Source of the DNA: a bacterium
GTDB lineage: Bacteria; Desulfobacterota; Binatia; DP-6
Assembly (NCBI GenBank): GCA_026129405.1
Contig: JAHCID010000001.1
Coordinates: 837,237-901,236 of the forward strand
Direction: 5' to 3'
Length of the DNA stretch: 64,000 nucleotides
Position 1 is the first letter of the stretch; every line of letters begins with the position of its first letter. The notes beneath the pieces are model-generated. The model did no database searches and was not told where the DNA came from. It saw only the letters and a list, made by a program, of their open reading frames with translations. The translations under genes were made by a program, and so were the position numbers. Below, piece after piece: positions 8,720 to 21,675 of the stretch.

Positions 8720-11518
8720 TCAGTAGGAGTAGCTGACGCCGAGGGAGAACTTCGTCCCGTTCAGCCACCGCGACTGCAACGCCGAGCCCTGCACGATCTC
8801 GTAGCGATCGTTGAGGATGTTCTCGATGCCGAACTTGGCGTTGATCGGCGCGCCCACGATGTCGTTCAGCGGGAAGACGAACACCGCGTCGAGCTGGTCG
8901 CGCCGCAGCTCGACGAGGTCCGGCAGGCCGAAGGCGCCGACGTTCAGGATGCGGTTGCCGGCGGTGTTGTAGAAGAGCCGGGCCGTCATCCAGCTCGGGC
9001 TGTAGTCGAGGGCGGCGTTCACGACGAACGGCGACTGGCCCTGGAGCGCGCGGTTGGCGGCGGTCTGCACCTCGAACTCGCCGGTGGCCTGCGTCACGGT
9101 CGAGTTGATGTAGGCCACGTTCACCGTGAGGCTGAGCGGCTGGAGCCACGAGGTAAGGAAACCGAAGTCCTTGCGGGACTCGAACTCGAAGCCCCATAGG
9201 TTGGCGGAGTCGACGTTGGCGAACGAGTCGACGACGCCGGATCCGACGGTGATCGCCGTGGCCTCGATCGGCTGCTCGAGCTGCTTGTAGAAGAAGCCGG
9301 CGGAGAGCAGCTCCGTGGGGGTGAAGAACCACTCCCAACGCAGCTCGTAGTTCGTGATGTTGGTCTGGACGAGGCCCGGGTTACCCTGGAACTGCCGCAG
9401 GCCGCGCGGCTCGGGGAAGAGGACGGGGCTCAGCTCCCGGAACTCGGGCCGCGCGACGGTCTGGCTGTACCCGGCGCGCACGTTCATGTCGAAGCGCGGG
9501 CTGTAGACGAGGTTGATGCCCGGCAGCGGGTCGAGGTTCTTCTTCGTGATGACGGTGGGCTGGCCGTTGATGTCGGACGCCGTGTTCAGGCGGATCAGCG
9601 AATACTCCACGCGCACGCCCGCGATCAGTCGTAGCTGGTCACGCACGATGGGCAGGTCGAACATGCCGTAGCCGCCGATGATCTCCTGGGTCGCGCCGAA
9701 GCTGTCGCGGGCCTCGGTCAGCTCGCTGAACACGAGTCCGCGCCCGATCTCGTCCGGATCGAAGAGCTGCTCCGGCGGCAACGTCAGATTCTCGGGCGCG
9801 CCGGCGCGGAACAGGAAGCGGCGCAGCGCGTAGGTGCGATCGCGATACGTGTAGGCGGGGCCGAACTTGAACGACGCCGGCAGGCCGCTCCACACGTCGG
9901 TGCGGGGCAGACCGGTCGTGAACGGGATGCGGAAGTCGACCTGGGTGTCGGTCATGTACTCGGCCAGCTCCGAGAACAGCCGCAGGCCGCTGGTCGGATC
10001 GTTTAGGTAGGTCGGCGGCAGGCCGAGCTGCTGCGCGTAGCTGTAGGAGCGGCTGTCGGGGATGTACTGCGTGGTGCGGGCGAGTGCGGTCCGCCAGTTC
10101 ATCTCCAGCCACGGCGCCAGCCTGTGCTCGCCGCCGAGCTGCCCGTAGTCGAGCTCTTCCTCGGTGTAGCGCAGGCGGGTGTTGAGCACCGTGACGGTCG
10201 GCCCGAACTGCGTCGACTCGCCGCTGCCCTCGAGCACGTTGTCGTACGAGTTGCGGTTGATCAGCGTGCGGAGGGTGAACTTGTTGTTGTCGTTGAGCTT
10301 GTACGCCGACGTCATGATGCCGCCGAGCGTCGTCTCGAAGGTGCTCGAGTCGTAGACGAAATCGTCTTCGAGACGGATCTCGGGCGTCGCATCCGGCGCG
10401 GCGGCGTTGACGAAGAGCCGGTCGATGACGCGGCGTCGCGTCTTGTACTCGGTGCCGTAGGTGCCGGCGAGCTCGAAGCCGAACGGTCCCCAGCTGTTGC
10501 CGACCGAGAAGTTCATGCCCGCGTTCGGGGGCGCGGTCATCGAGTCCACGTCCCAGATGTTGCGGAACGAGCCGCCGTAGAGCTTCTGCTCGCCGAGGCC
10601 CAGGCCGGCCGGAAGCAGCTGATCGCCGATCGTGTTCGGGATGTCGCGGAAGCTGCGTCCGAAGCCGAGGTAGTCGAGCTTGCCGCCCTCGTAGGTGCGG
10701 AAGCGCTTGAAGGTCGTCGACGTGTTCACGCCGGTGCCGAATCCGAGGTTGAACTCGAGCTCCTCCGGGAACTCACGAAGGTCGATCTCCACCAGACCGC
10801 CGGAGAAATCGCCCGGGAGGTCGGGCGTATAGGACTTGACGATCGACAGCGCGTCGAGGAACTCGGCGGGGAAGAGGTCGAGCGGCACGACACGCTTCTG
10901 CGGATCGGTGCTGGGCAGGCGGCTGCCGTTCAGCTGCGCCGTGCTGTAGCGCTCGCCGAGCCCACGCACGACGATGAACTTGTTGTCCTTCACGGTGACG
11001 GCCGGCGCACGCTGCACGACTTCGGAGGCGTCGGAGTCCGGCGACTTCTTGATCATCTCCGCGCTGATGTTGTCCTGCACCGTGGCGGCCTTCTGGCGCT
11101 TGATGAGCTGCGTGGCCTCCGCCGCCTTCGCGGCCTGCGCCACCACCTCGACCACTTCGGTGCCGGCGGCCGCCGCCGGCGCGAGGGCGGCGTCTGCACG
11201 CGTGGTGGCGCCGGGCTTCACGTGGATGTTCTCCAGGCGGACGCCCTGATACAGCGGCGCGTAGACGCGTAGCTGGTACGTTCCCGCAGGGAGTTTCACC
11301 GAGAACTTCCCATCGAGGTCGGTCACGAGCTTCGCCTTGGTGCCCAAGACCTCGACGCCCGCCTCGATCAGCGGCTCACCCGACGATCTGTCGATGATCG
11401 TGCCGGAGACCGTGCCCGTGCCGGCCGCCGGTGCTTCAGTCGGCGCGTCCTGCGCCAGCGCAGGGCGCACGAGTGCCAGTGCGAGGCACAGCGCCGCCCG
11501 CGCGATCAATCCCACCAT
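8720..11518 (-). CDS. TonB-dependent outer-membrane receptor with N-terminal carboxypeptidase-regulatory-like domain
   Basis: 932 residues. Signal peptide about 1-22 (ending RPALAQ). Residues 35-110 form a CarboxypepD_reg-like beta domain (VSGTIIDRSSGEPLIEAGVEVLG). A candidate TonB box EVVEVVAQ is near 120, and the plug domain runs about 135-260 (NISAEMIKKSPDSDASEVVQRAPAV, VRGLGERYSTAQLNG). The rest is the 22-strand barrel, ending in Tyr after LGVSYSY, the usual C-terminal aromatic signal. A GAGAGG-type SD precedes the ATG. The substrate is not deducible. It leads the tonB-exbB-exbD-exbD cluster and is divergent from the secreted array, which may supply or display what it imports. Confidence 0.93.
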   Translation of the reverse strand: MVGLIARAALCLALALVRPALAQDAPTEAPAAGTGTVSGTIIDRSSGEPLIEAGVEVLGTKAKLVTDLDGKFSVKLPAGTYQLRVYAPLYQGVRLENIHVKPGATTRADAALAPAAAAGTEVVEVVAQAAKAAEATQLIKRQKAATVQDNISAEMIKKSPDSDASEVVQRAPAVTVKDNKFIVVRGLGERYSTAQLNGSRLPSTDPQKRVVPLDLFPAEFLDALSIVKSYTPDLPGDFSGGLVEIDLREFPEELEFNLGFGTGVNTSTTFKRFRTYEGGKLDYLGFGRSFRDIPNTIGDQLLPAGLGLGEQKLYGGSFRNIWDVDSMTAPPNAGMNFSVGNSWGPFGFELAGTYGTEYKTRRRVIDRLFVNAAAPDATPEIRLEDDFVYDSSTFETTLGGIMTSAYKLNDNNKFTLRTLINRNSYDNVLEGSGESTQFGPTVTVLNTRLRYTEEELDYGQLGGEHRLAPWLEMNWRTALARTTQYIPDSRSYSYAQQLGLPPTYLNDPTSGLRLFSELAEYMTDTQVDFRIPFTTGLPRTDVWSGLPASFKFGPAYTYRDRTYALRRFLFRAGAPENLTLPPEQLFDPDEIGRGLVFSELTEARDSFGATQEIIGGYGMFDLPIVRDQLRLIAGVRVEYSLIRLNTASDINGQPTVITKKNLDPLPGINLVYSPRFDMNVRAGYSQTVARPEFRELSPVLFPEPRGLRQFQGNPGLVQTNITNYELRWEWFFTPTELLSAGFFYKQLEQPIEATAITVGSGVVDSFANVDSANLWGFEFESRKDFGFLTSWLQPLSLTVNVAYINSTVTQATGEFEVQTAANRALQGQSPFVVNAALDYSPSWMTARLFYNTAGNRILNVGAFGLPDLVELRRDQLDAVFVFPLNDIVGAPINAKFGIENILNDRYEIVQGSALQSRWLNGTKFSLGVSYSY

Positions 11519-11824
11519 GTCGACTCCTCTCGGATGAGCGCGGCTCTACTAGTCGGCTTGTGTTTCGCCTGCGTTACGCGCCGACGAACCTTGCGCGATG
11601 CGGATTGGGCCGGGCCGTGTCGCGGCGATTACAAGGCCTCGTAACACGCAAGCAACGATCGCCGGATATGCGAGCTCCCGTCGTCGACGTCGTGCCCGAC
11701 GCAAATTCGCTCGCGGGACACGTGGGGGCAACATCGGGATGTTAGCTAGCCTTCCGTCACTCAACCCAACAGGTCGAACCCGCTGGGTCGACCACCCCAC
11801 CACGCTGAACGGAGGAGGAAGCGC
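11519..11824. promoter_or_regulatory. Divergent intergenic region between receptor and secreted array
   Basis: 306 bp without a gene. On the minus strand, TTGCTT (11655-11650) and TGTAAT (11633-11628), separated by 16 bp, form a plausible sigma-70 promoter about 110 bp upstream of the receptor start. A 6-bp inverted repeat AACATC-GG-GATGTT lies at 11730-11743 and could be an operator. On the plus strand GGAGGAGGAA at 11811-11820 is a strong ribosome-binding site for the 11825 gene. Promoter strength and operator identity are inferred from sequence alone. Confidence 0.4.
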
Positions 11825-13243
11825 ATGAACATCCATTGGAGGCTTCGGCCCGCCCTGGGGCGGACCGCAGCCGTGCTCGCGATGGGCACGCTCGCCCTGA
11901 GCCTCGCGGCTCCGGCGTCCGCGGACGTCAAGGCGTCGCGGAAGTGCCGGGGCACGATCGCGAAGAGCGGCGCGCTGCTCGCGAAGACGGTGCTGAAGAA
12001 CGTCGACAAGTGTCACGCCGGCCAGACCAAGGCGGGCCTCGCGCATGGCCCCTGCAACGACGTCGCTACGAGCGCCTTCGATCCCAAGGGCAAGTACCCG
12101 GCGTCGAAGACCAAGATCGCCGGGAGCATCACCAAGGCGTGCCTCGCGGGTGATCCGGTCCTGGGCAACTACCCCGGCGACGATGCCTCGAACGCCCTGT
12201 TCGCCGCGGGCGAGACCGTGCTGATCGGCAACGCGGTTCTGACGCTCGGCAACGGCACGCTGGCGCCCGCGCTCCAGAAGTGTCAGGCGACCGTCGCCAA
12301 GAGCCGCGCGGGCATCATCAACGAGATCATCAAGGGCTCCACGAAGTGCCAGGGCGGCATCGACAAGGTCGGGACGACCTTCGGTGCGATCGACGCCGGC
12401 TGCGTGAACCCGGGTGCGAAGAGCGTGGCCAAGGCGCAGCTCTCGATCGCGAAGGCGTGTCAGGGCGTCGATCCGGCCACGCTCGGCACGTGCACGCCCT
12501 TCCCGGCGTGCGCGATCAACTCGGCGATCCAGGCCGGTCAGACGATCGCGCGCGACATCTACAGCACGCCGGCGAGCCCCGTCTGCGGCGATGGCTCGAT
12601 CACCTACCCGGAGCAGTGTGACGACAGCAACACGATCTCGGGCGACGGCTGCAACAGCGCCTGTGAGCTCGAGGGCAACACCTGCTCGCCGTTCCTCGCG
12701 ACCCGCACCGTGACGATCTCCGTCACCGCCGACCAGCCCTTCGCGGCGGCCGACATCAACCTCGACTATCCGCAGTTCCAGAGCGGCCTGTTCGGCACCG
12801 GGCAGTCGTCGCTCATCCAGAACGCGATCGTCGTCAACCAGGGGACGCCCGGGAACTACCTGTTCCTCGCCAACGACCGTGAGACCGACCTGAAGATGGG
12901 CCTCGCGTCGAGCGAGGACGAGTTCAACACCGGCCTCCTCCTGACGATCACCTTCGATGGTTGCCTCGCGCTGGAAGAGAACATCTGCAACCGGAACCAG
13001 AACGTCATCGGCTGCTGCAACGGCGACGGCGACGATCCGGGTGGCGAGGACTGTGCCTACACGCCGCCGGTCTGCACGTCGTTCCCGATGGGCTCCATCG
13101 GCGCCGGCACGCCCGAGGACTGCTGCCCCGCCGACAACGCCTGCGTGACGCAGGTGGGTGCGACGCTGTGCTCGATCGGCAACGCGGTGACCGCGGTGGG
13201 CAACCCCGTCAACGTCACCTGCTCGGTCAACGTGGTCCAGTAA
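11825..13243 (+). CDS. Exported modular protein: Lys/Cys modules, DUF4215 repeat, cohesin-like beta domain
   Basis: 472 residues. Signal peptide about 1-35 ending APASA. Residues 36-250 hold Lys/Ala-rich helical modules with paired Cys (KCRGTIAKSGALLAKTVLKNVDKCH; a second copy at KCQATVAKSRAGIINEIIKGSTKCQ). Residues about 252-286 are one DUF4215/Myxococcus disulfide repeat (CGDGSITYPEQCDDSN..DGCNSACE). Residues 287-472 are a beta-rich domain starting TVTISVTADQPFAAADINLDYP, related to the terminal domains of the 15588, 17030 and 17581 genes. A Cys-rich insertion here (CCNGDGDDPGGEDC) sets it apart. First gene of the array, with a strong SD. Likely surface or extracellular; function unknown. 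Confidence 0.8.
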   Translation: MNIHWRLRPALGRTAAVLAMGTLALSLAAPASADVKASRKCRGTIAKSGALLAKTVLKNVDKCHAGQTKAGLAHGPCNDVATSAFDPKGKYPASKTKIAGSITKACLAGDPVLGNYPGDDASNALFAAGETVLIGNAVLTLGNGTLAPALQKCQATVAKSRAGIINEIIKGSTKCQGGIDKVGTTFGAIDAGCVNPGAKSVAKAQLSIAKACQGVDPATLGTCTPFPACAINSAIQAGQTIARDIYSTPASPVCGDGSITYPEQCDDSNTISGDGCNSACELEGNTCSPFLATRTVTISVTADQPFAAADINLDYPQFQSGLFGTGQSSLIQNAIVVNQGTPGNYLFLANDRETDLKMGLASSEDEFNTGLLLTITFDGCLALEENICNRNQNVIGCCNGDGDDPGGEDCAYTPPVCTSFPMGSIGAGTPEDCCPADNACVTQVGATLCSIGNAVTAVGNPVNVTCSVNVVQ

Positions 13244-13268
13244 GCGTTCCCCAAGGAGAACTGAAGAC

Positions 13269-14909
13269 ATGAACACTCTCGTCAAGGGAATCCTCACGGG
13301 GACGGCGGCCCTCATGTTGGCCGCATGGACCCCCATCGCGCAGGCCGCGACCTGCGGTGACCTCAACAACAACGGCGGCATCGACGCCGGCGACTGCACG
13401 CTGCTCCTCGACGTCGCCGTCGGCCCGCCCGACCCGGTGGGCCTCTGCGGCGGCCTCGGGGTGCTCCAGTGCGGCGACCTCGCCGGCGGTGACGGCGTGA
13501 TCAATACGGCCGACGTCTCGGCCTGTCTGCTCACGGTGTCGGGCGGCGAGACGGTGTTCCCGCTCTGCGGCGGCGCTCCGCAGCAGATGACCTGCCCGGG
13601 CGGTCTCCGGGACATCACGTCGAACATCAACACGTCGCAGGTGTGGCTGAGCGGCTGCACCTACCGCATCGACCGCGTGATCTTCGTGCAGCCCGGCGTC
13701 ACGCTCAGCATCCAGAGCGGCGTCAAGGTCATCGCGAAGAAGGCGCCCACGGCGCCGGCGTCCGTCTCGGCGCTGGTCTTCCTGCGCGACTCGAAGATCA
13801 ACGCGACCGGCACGCAGGCCGCGCCCATCACCTTCACCAGCGACCAGAACGAGGCGATCGTCGGGACCGTCGGTAACCCGAAGGGCGTCGGTGACTGGGG
13901 CGGTATCGTTCTGAACGGCCGCGCCCGCGTGAACGTGCCCGGCGGCGAAGGTCTCTCCGAGGGTCTCGACGCGGTGCCCTTCGGCGGCCTCGAGGACAAC
14001 GACTCGAGCGGCGTCGTCCAGTTCGTCCGCGTCGAGTTCGCCGGCAAGGTCGTCGGCATCGACAACGAGCTCAACCTCTTCACCATGAACGCGCTCGGCC
14101 AGGGCACCGTCATCGACCACGTGCATGCGCACGCGGGCCTCGATGACGCCCACGAGTGGTTCGGCGGCAACGTGAAGAGCCGCTATCTGCTGGCGTCGGC
14201 GCAGGGCGACGACGGCCTCGACTGGCAGCTCGGCTTCACCGGCGCCGTGCAGTTCGCGGCCGTGTGGCAGGACGCGAACCGCGTCGAGAGCGGTGGCTCG
14301 AACGGCATCGAGGCCGACAACAACGAGAACAACTTCAACGCGACGCCGGTGTCGAACCCGGCGTTCTGCAACGTCACGCTCTGCGGCACGGCGGATCAGA
14401 CGCTGCCGCCGGGCGGGCCGGTGAACCAGTTCGGTATGCTGCTTCGCCGCGGCACCTCCGGCCGGATCGCGAACACGATCGTCGAGGGCTTCCGCGCGGC
14501 CGGCGGTCGTATCCAGCACAACGAGACCTCGCTGCGCTTCGCGACCGGCAACACCGGCTCGTGCTCGCTGATTTCGAACACCGGTCTCTGGAGCACGATG
14601 TTCTTCAACAACGTGGTCACCCTCGACTCGGCGAACATCACCGGGTCGACCTGCACCGCGGCCGACCTCCTCGGCCTGTGGACGAGCGGCCGCAACGTGA
14701 CGACGGGCATCGATCCGCAGGTCGACTGCGCGACGCCGACCGGCATGATCACCGTGCCGCCGGCGGCCAGCCCGGCGTCGGCGGGCGGCATCAACTGCGC
14801 CACCCAGTTCGGTGACGCGTTCTTCCAGAACACGGCTTACCGCGGCGCGTTCCAGCCCGGTGGCACCAGCTGGGCGCTCGCGCCCTGGGCGGTGTTCCCG
14901 GTCAACTGA
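13269..14909 (+). CDS. Exported protein with dockerin-like calcium loops and predicted beta-helix
   Basis: 546 residues. Signal peptide about 1-27 (ending PIAQAA). Residues 30-50 (GDLNNNGGIDAGDCTLLLDV) match the first dockerin type I loop: D, N, N, G, I and D at positions 1, 3, 5, 6, 8 and 12. Residues 69-90 (GDLAGGDGVINTADVSACLLTV) look like the second loop with one extra residue. Cysteines flank both, suggesting an added disulfide. The rest (about 105-546) has the Gly/Asn/Val periodicity of a right-handed parallel beta-helix (GVTLSIQSGVKVIAKK, ITFTSDQNEAIVGT, DWGGIVLNGRARVN). It follows the 11825 gene by 25 bp, probably in the same transcript, and may dock onto cohesin-like domains next door. 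Confidence 0.8.
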   Translation: MNTLVKGILTGTAALMLAAWTPIAQAATCGDLNNNGGIDAGDCTLLLDVAVGPPDPVGLCGGLGVLQCGDLAGGDGVINTADVSACLLTVSGGETVFPLCGGAPQQMTCPGGLRDITSNINTSQVWLSGCTYRIDRVIFVQPGVTLSIQSGVKVIAKKAPTAPASVSALVFLRDSKINATGTQAAPITFTSDQNEAIVGTVGNPKGVGDWGGIVLNGRARVNVPGGEGLSEGLDAVPFGGLEDNDSSGVVQFVRVEFAGKVVGIDNELNLFTMNALGQGTVIDHVHAHAGLDDAHEWFGGNVKSRYLLASAQGDDGLDWQLGFTGAVQFAAVWQDANRVESGGSNGIEADNNENNFNATPVSNPAFCNVTLCGTADQTLPPGGPVNQFGMLLRRGTSGRIANTIVEGFRAAGGRIQHNETSLRFATGNTGSCSLISNTGLWSTMFFNNVVTLDSANITGSTCTAADLLGLWTSGRNVTTGIDPQVDCATPTGMITVPPAASPASAGGINCATQFGDAFFQNTAYRGAFQPGGTSWALAPWAVFPVN

Positions 14910-14936
14910 GCGCGTCGAGCGCCTTGCCGTAACGCA

Positions 14937-14965
14937 GGCCGGGGAGGGCGCAGCCCTCCCCGGCC
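14937..14965 (+). terminator. Strong hairpin after the 13269 gene
   Basis: A perfect 13-bp GC stem (GGCCGGGGAGGGC / GCCCTCCCCGGCC) with a 3-nt loop, 27 bp after the stop codon. There is no long T tract after it, only GTCGCGTTCTT, so it could attenuate or end transcription, or protect the mRNA 3' end. It separates the first two array genes from the 15034 gene. Confidence 0.6.
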
Positions 14966-15033
14966 GTCGCGTTCTTCGCGCCAACGCTAGTACGAAAGTC
15001 GCATTGCAAACATTGACGATTCATGGAGACGCT

Positions 15034-15564
15034 ATGAGGACCTTCGTGGTGGCCGCCCTGTTGAGTGGTGTCTGTCTCTCGTCCGCGCTGGCACCGGCTG
15101 CGGTGCCCCCGCCCGATCGAGTACGGCTCGATCGGGCGGCGGCACCGTCGATGGACGATCTGATCGTGCGCCTGCTGAAGGCGTTCGAGGCGAACGACGC
15201 CGACGGCGTGCGCAAGCTGCGCGTCACGCGGCGGGAGTACCTGAAGATCATCATGCCCGGCTTCGTCGAGCCGGGCGCGCCGCCGCGCATCGTCGACAAG
15301 CAGGAGTCCGAGTTCTGGTGGAACCTTCTCGACGGCAAGTCGCTCTACACGGAGCTCGCGCTCCTGAACGACTACGGTGGCCGTCGCTTCACCGTCAAGG
15401 AGGTCACCTTCCTCAAGGGCGTGAAGTCGTACGCCTGGTACACGAGCCACGGCCGCATCCTGCTGACCCTGGCCGACGAGGGCGGCGAGGAGCGTCGGCT
15501 CCAGATGGGATCGGTGATCGAGGCGAACGGCGCCTTCAAGTTCGTGTCCTACACCCGTGACTGA
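15034..15564 (+). CDS. Small exported protein of unknown function
   Basis: 176 residues. Signal peptide about 1-23 (MRTFVVAALLSGVCLSSALAPAA). The mature part starts with a helical SMDDLIVRLLKAFEANDADGV and continues as alpha/beta, with aromatic-rich KQESEFWWNLLDGKSLY and VKSYAWYTSHGRILLTLADEG. The shape and length recall NTF2/SnoaL-like folds, but I cannot assign it. I chose the ATG at 15034; the frame stays open upstream but without a signal peptide. Unlike its neighbours it has no disulfide repeats. Its place inside the array suggests a periplasmic or surface role. Confidence 0.7.
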   Translation: MRTFVVAALLSGVCLSSALAPAAVPPPDRVRLDRAAAPSMDDLIVRLLKAFEANDADGVRKLRVTRREYLKIIMPGFVEPGAPPRIVDKQESEFWWNLLDGKSLYTELALLNDYGGRRFTVKEVTFLKGVKSYAWYTSHGRILLTLADEGGEERRLQMGSVIEANGAFKFVSYTRD

Positions 15565-15587
15565 GACCCAGAAGAACAGGGGGATTC

Positions 15588-17027
15588 ATGCGTAACGTCA
15601 TCGCGATCGTCGCGCTCGTGGCGAGCGTCGGGCTCGTGGTTCCGACGTCCAGCGACGCCAAGGTGTCGAAGGAGTGCAAGGCGTCGAAGAAGTGTCGGAC
15701 GGCGATCGTGTCGCGCTCCGGCAAGGCCATCAAGGCCGGGCTGAAGCAGGTCGACAAGTGTCACAAGAGCCGTGACGCGGGTAAGACCACCGCCGACTGC
15801 AACGCGGTCGACGGCGCGTCGCTCATGTCGAAGGGCGCGGGCCTGATCGAAAAGCGTTGCGCCGCAACGGAGCCCGTGCGCGGCTTGTTCCGCAACAACG
15901 ACCCGGTCGGGTCGCTGTCGACGTCCATCGGCACGGCGCTGAGCGAGGGCGCGGGCACCGCGTTGGGGAGCCCGACGCTCGGCGGCGAGAAGGCGCTGGT
16001 GAAGTGCCACAAGGCCATCGCGAAGGCGCACACCGCGCTCGTCAAGGCGATGCTCCGCCAGGCGACGGTGTGCCAGAAGGTCGGCGACGTCGGCCAGTGT
16101 GCCTTCGGGCCGACGGCGTGTCTCAGCGCCATCCAGCCCGCGTCGGCCGGTGCCGATGCGCGGCGGGCGGCGCTCACGCGGGCGTGCAGCGGCGTCGATC
16201 TCGAGCGGATCGGCACCTGCTCGCCGTTCCCGGACTGCGTGATCGATTCCGCGCGCCAGACGGCCGCCCTGCTCGCGGAGTCGCTCTACAGCACGCCGAT
16301 CGTGTGCGGCGACGGCGTGGTGCAGGGCTCGGAGCAGTGCGACGACGGCAACGACATCGACGACGACGGCTGCACCAACGCGTGCACCGTCTCCGCGTGC
16401 GGCGACGGCGTGGTGCAGGCGCCCGAGGAGTGCGACGACGCCGACCTGTCGAACACGAACGCCTGCGTCGAGGGCTGCAAGCTGGCGACGTGCGGCGACG
16501 GCTTCGTGCACGAGGGCGTCGAGGAGTGCGACGACGGCAACGACGATCCGTCGGACGGCTGCGACGCGTGCAAGGTAGCGGCGGTCTCCTGCGACCCGGC
16601 GGTCGGGTACCGCATCACGGTATCGGTCGCCTACGATCCCGCGGAGCGCGACCTGAACGCCATCACGTTCGATCTCGGCTATCCGGTCGGTGTCAGCATT
16701 CCCGGCAAGGCGCAGGAGCCGTCCGTGCAGGCGCGCATCACCATCCTGAGCGGGAACGAGGGCGATCTCATCGCGATCGGCAACGACAAGGACGTGAACT
16801 CCGACGGAACGGACGACCTGCTCACCGTCGGCCTGCTGTCGTTCGCCGACACGCCGGAGATCAAGGGCGACGGCATCCCCCCGGGGGACCAGGTCGAGGT
16901 GCGGTTCGACTGCGCCGAGGGCGCCAACTTCGCCGGATCCGATTTCACCTGCGCGGTGACGAGCGCCAACGACATCAACGGCAGCGAGGTGCCTGCGGCG
17001 TGCTCCGTGCGGGTCAGCGCGAACTGA
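15588..17027 (+). CDS. Exported modular protein: Lys/Cys modules, three DUF4215 repeats, cohesin-like domain
   Basis: 479 residues. Signal peptide about 1-23 (ending SSDA). Residues 24-230 hold Lys/Cys helical modules like those in the 11825 gene (KECKASKKCRTAIVSRSGKAIKAG..KCH; LVKCHKAIAKAHTALVKAML). Residues about 240-331 are three DUF4215-type repeats (CGDGVVQGSEQCDDGN, CGDGVVQAPEECDDAD, CGDGFVHEGVEECDDGN). Residues 332-479 are the beta domain (YRITVSVAYDPAERDLNAI, IAIGNDKDVNSDGTDD, VEVRFDC, ending CSVRV). SD GGGG/CAGGGGGA precedes the ATG. The next gene starts 2 bp after its stop. The calcium-like DxNxDG run in NDKDVNSDGTDD suggests metal binding. Confidence 0.8.
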   Translation: MRNVIAIVALVASVGLVVPTSSDAKVSKECKASKKCRTAIVSRSGKAIKAGLKQVDKCHKSRDAGKTTADCNAVDGASLMSKGAGLIEKRCAATEPVRGLFRNNDPVGSLSTSIGTALSEGAGTALGSPTLGGEKALVKCHKAIAKAHTALVKAMLRQATVCQKVGDVGQCAFGPTACLSAIQPASAGADARRAALTRACSGVDLERIGTCSPFPDCVIDSARQTAALLAESLYSTPIVCGDGVVQGSEQCDDGNDIDDDGCTNACTVSACGDGVVQAPEECDDADLSNTNACVEGCKLATCGDGFVHEGVEECDDGNDDPSDGCDACKVAAVSCDPAVGYRITVSVAYDPAERDLNAITFDLGYPVGVSIPGKAQEPSVQARITILSGNEGDLIAIGNDKDVNSDGTDDLLTVGLLSFADTPEIKGDGIPPGDQVEVRFDCAEGANFAGSDFTCAVTSANDINGSEVPAACSVRVSAN

Positions 17028-17029
17028 GC

Positions 17030-17542
17030 ATGATGATCCGCGCCGTGGCACTCGTGCTGCTGGCGTCCGGGGCGGCCCTGGCCGCCCCGGACGCCAGCTC
17101 GGTCTGCGTCGGAAAGGACGGCGTGCGCGCCGTCGTCTCGATCGACTACGACGTCCGCGAGACGGACTACGACCTCAACGCGGCGAAGCTGGTCGTCGTG
17201 TATCCGGCGAGCGTCAGCCTGCCGGGGACCGGCTCCGCCGATACGGTTCGGCAGCGCGTGAGCGCGCTCCAGGGCAAGCAGCCGGGCGACGTGCGCGTAG
17301 TCGCCCACGACGCGGACGCGGCCGGGGCGCGCGATCTCTACCTGGTGGTCGCATCGTTCGCGGACACGCCCTCCGAGTTCAACGACGGCGTGCGTCCGGG
17401 CGACACCGCCGCCGTGCAGTTCGACTGCACCGACGGCGCGCGCATCGCGGCCGACGACTTCACGTGCCGCGTGGAGTCGTCGAACGACATCCACAGCAAT
17501 CCGCTGGCGATCACCTGCACGGTGCGCGTCGCGAAGCAGTGA
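17030..17542 (+). CDS. Single-domain exported cohesin-like beta protein
   Basis: 170 residues. Signal peptide 1-19 (RAVALVLLASGAALAA), then one beta domain only: VVSIDYDVRETDYDLNAAKLVVVYPASVSLPG, VRVVAHDADAAGARDLYLVVASFADTPSE, AAVQFDCTDG, CRVESSNDIHSNP, ending CTVRV. It aligns along its length with the C-terminal domain of the 15588 product, including the conserved FADTP, FDC and final C-T-V. It begins 2 bp after that gene's stop, so translation is probably coupled. A free-standing module suggests this domain works alone, for example as a capping or competing partner of the larger proteins. Confidence 0.78.
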   Translation: MMIRAVALVLLASGAALAAPDASSVCVGKDGVRAVVSIDYDVRETDYDLNAAKLVVVYPASVSLPGTGSADTVRQRVSALQGKQPGDVRVVAHDADAAGARDLYLVVASFADTPSEFNDGVRPGDTAAVQFDCTDGARIAADDFTCRVESSNDIHSNPLAITCTVRVAKQ

Positions 17543-17580
17543 CCAGATCCAGGTTCGAGCGAAGGTAGGAGGGACAGGAC

Positions 17581-20049
<2,469 letters not shown>

Positions 20050-20133
20050 CGGATGGCGGCAAGGTTCGCCGAGCCGACACCGCCAGGTAACGCCGGACTG
20101 CTATCGGGTCGCTTCCCAGGGAGGGGAAGACCC

Positions 20134-21588
<1,455 letters not shown>

Positions 21589-21596
21589 TCGCCGTG

Positions 21597-21631
21597 CGGG
21601 CGGCACGGCGATCGGCTCGCCGTGCCGCCCG
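21597..21631 (+). terminator. Hairpin closing the secreted array
   Basis: A perfect 15-bp stem (CGGGCGGCACGGCGA / TCGCCGTGCCGCCCG) with a 5-nt loop, 9 bp after the stop of the 20134 gene. It has no T tract. It marks the likely end of the array transcript before the LLM oxidoreductase gene. Confidence 0.65.
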
Positions 21632-21675
21632 TGACGGCTGTTTCCTGGGGCGTCGATCCAGGGTACGCGCTTCCC

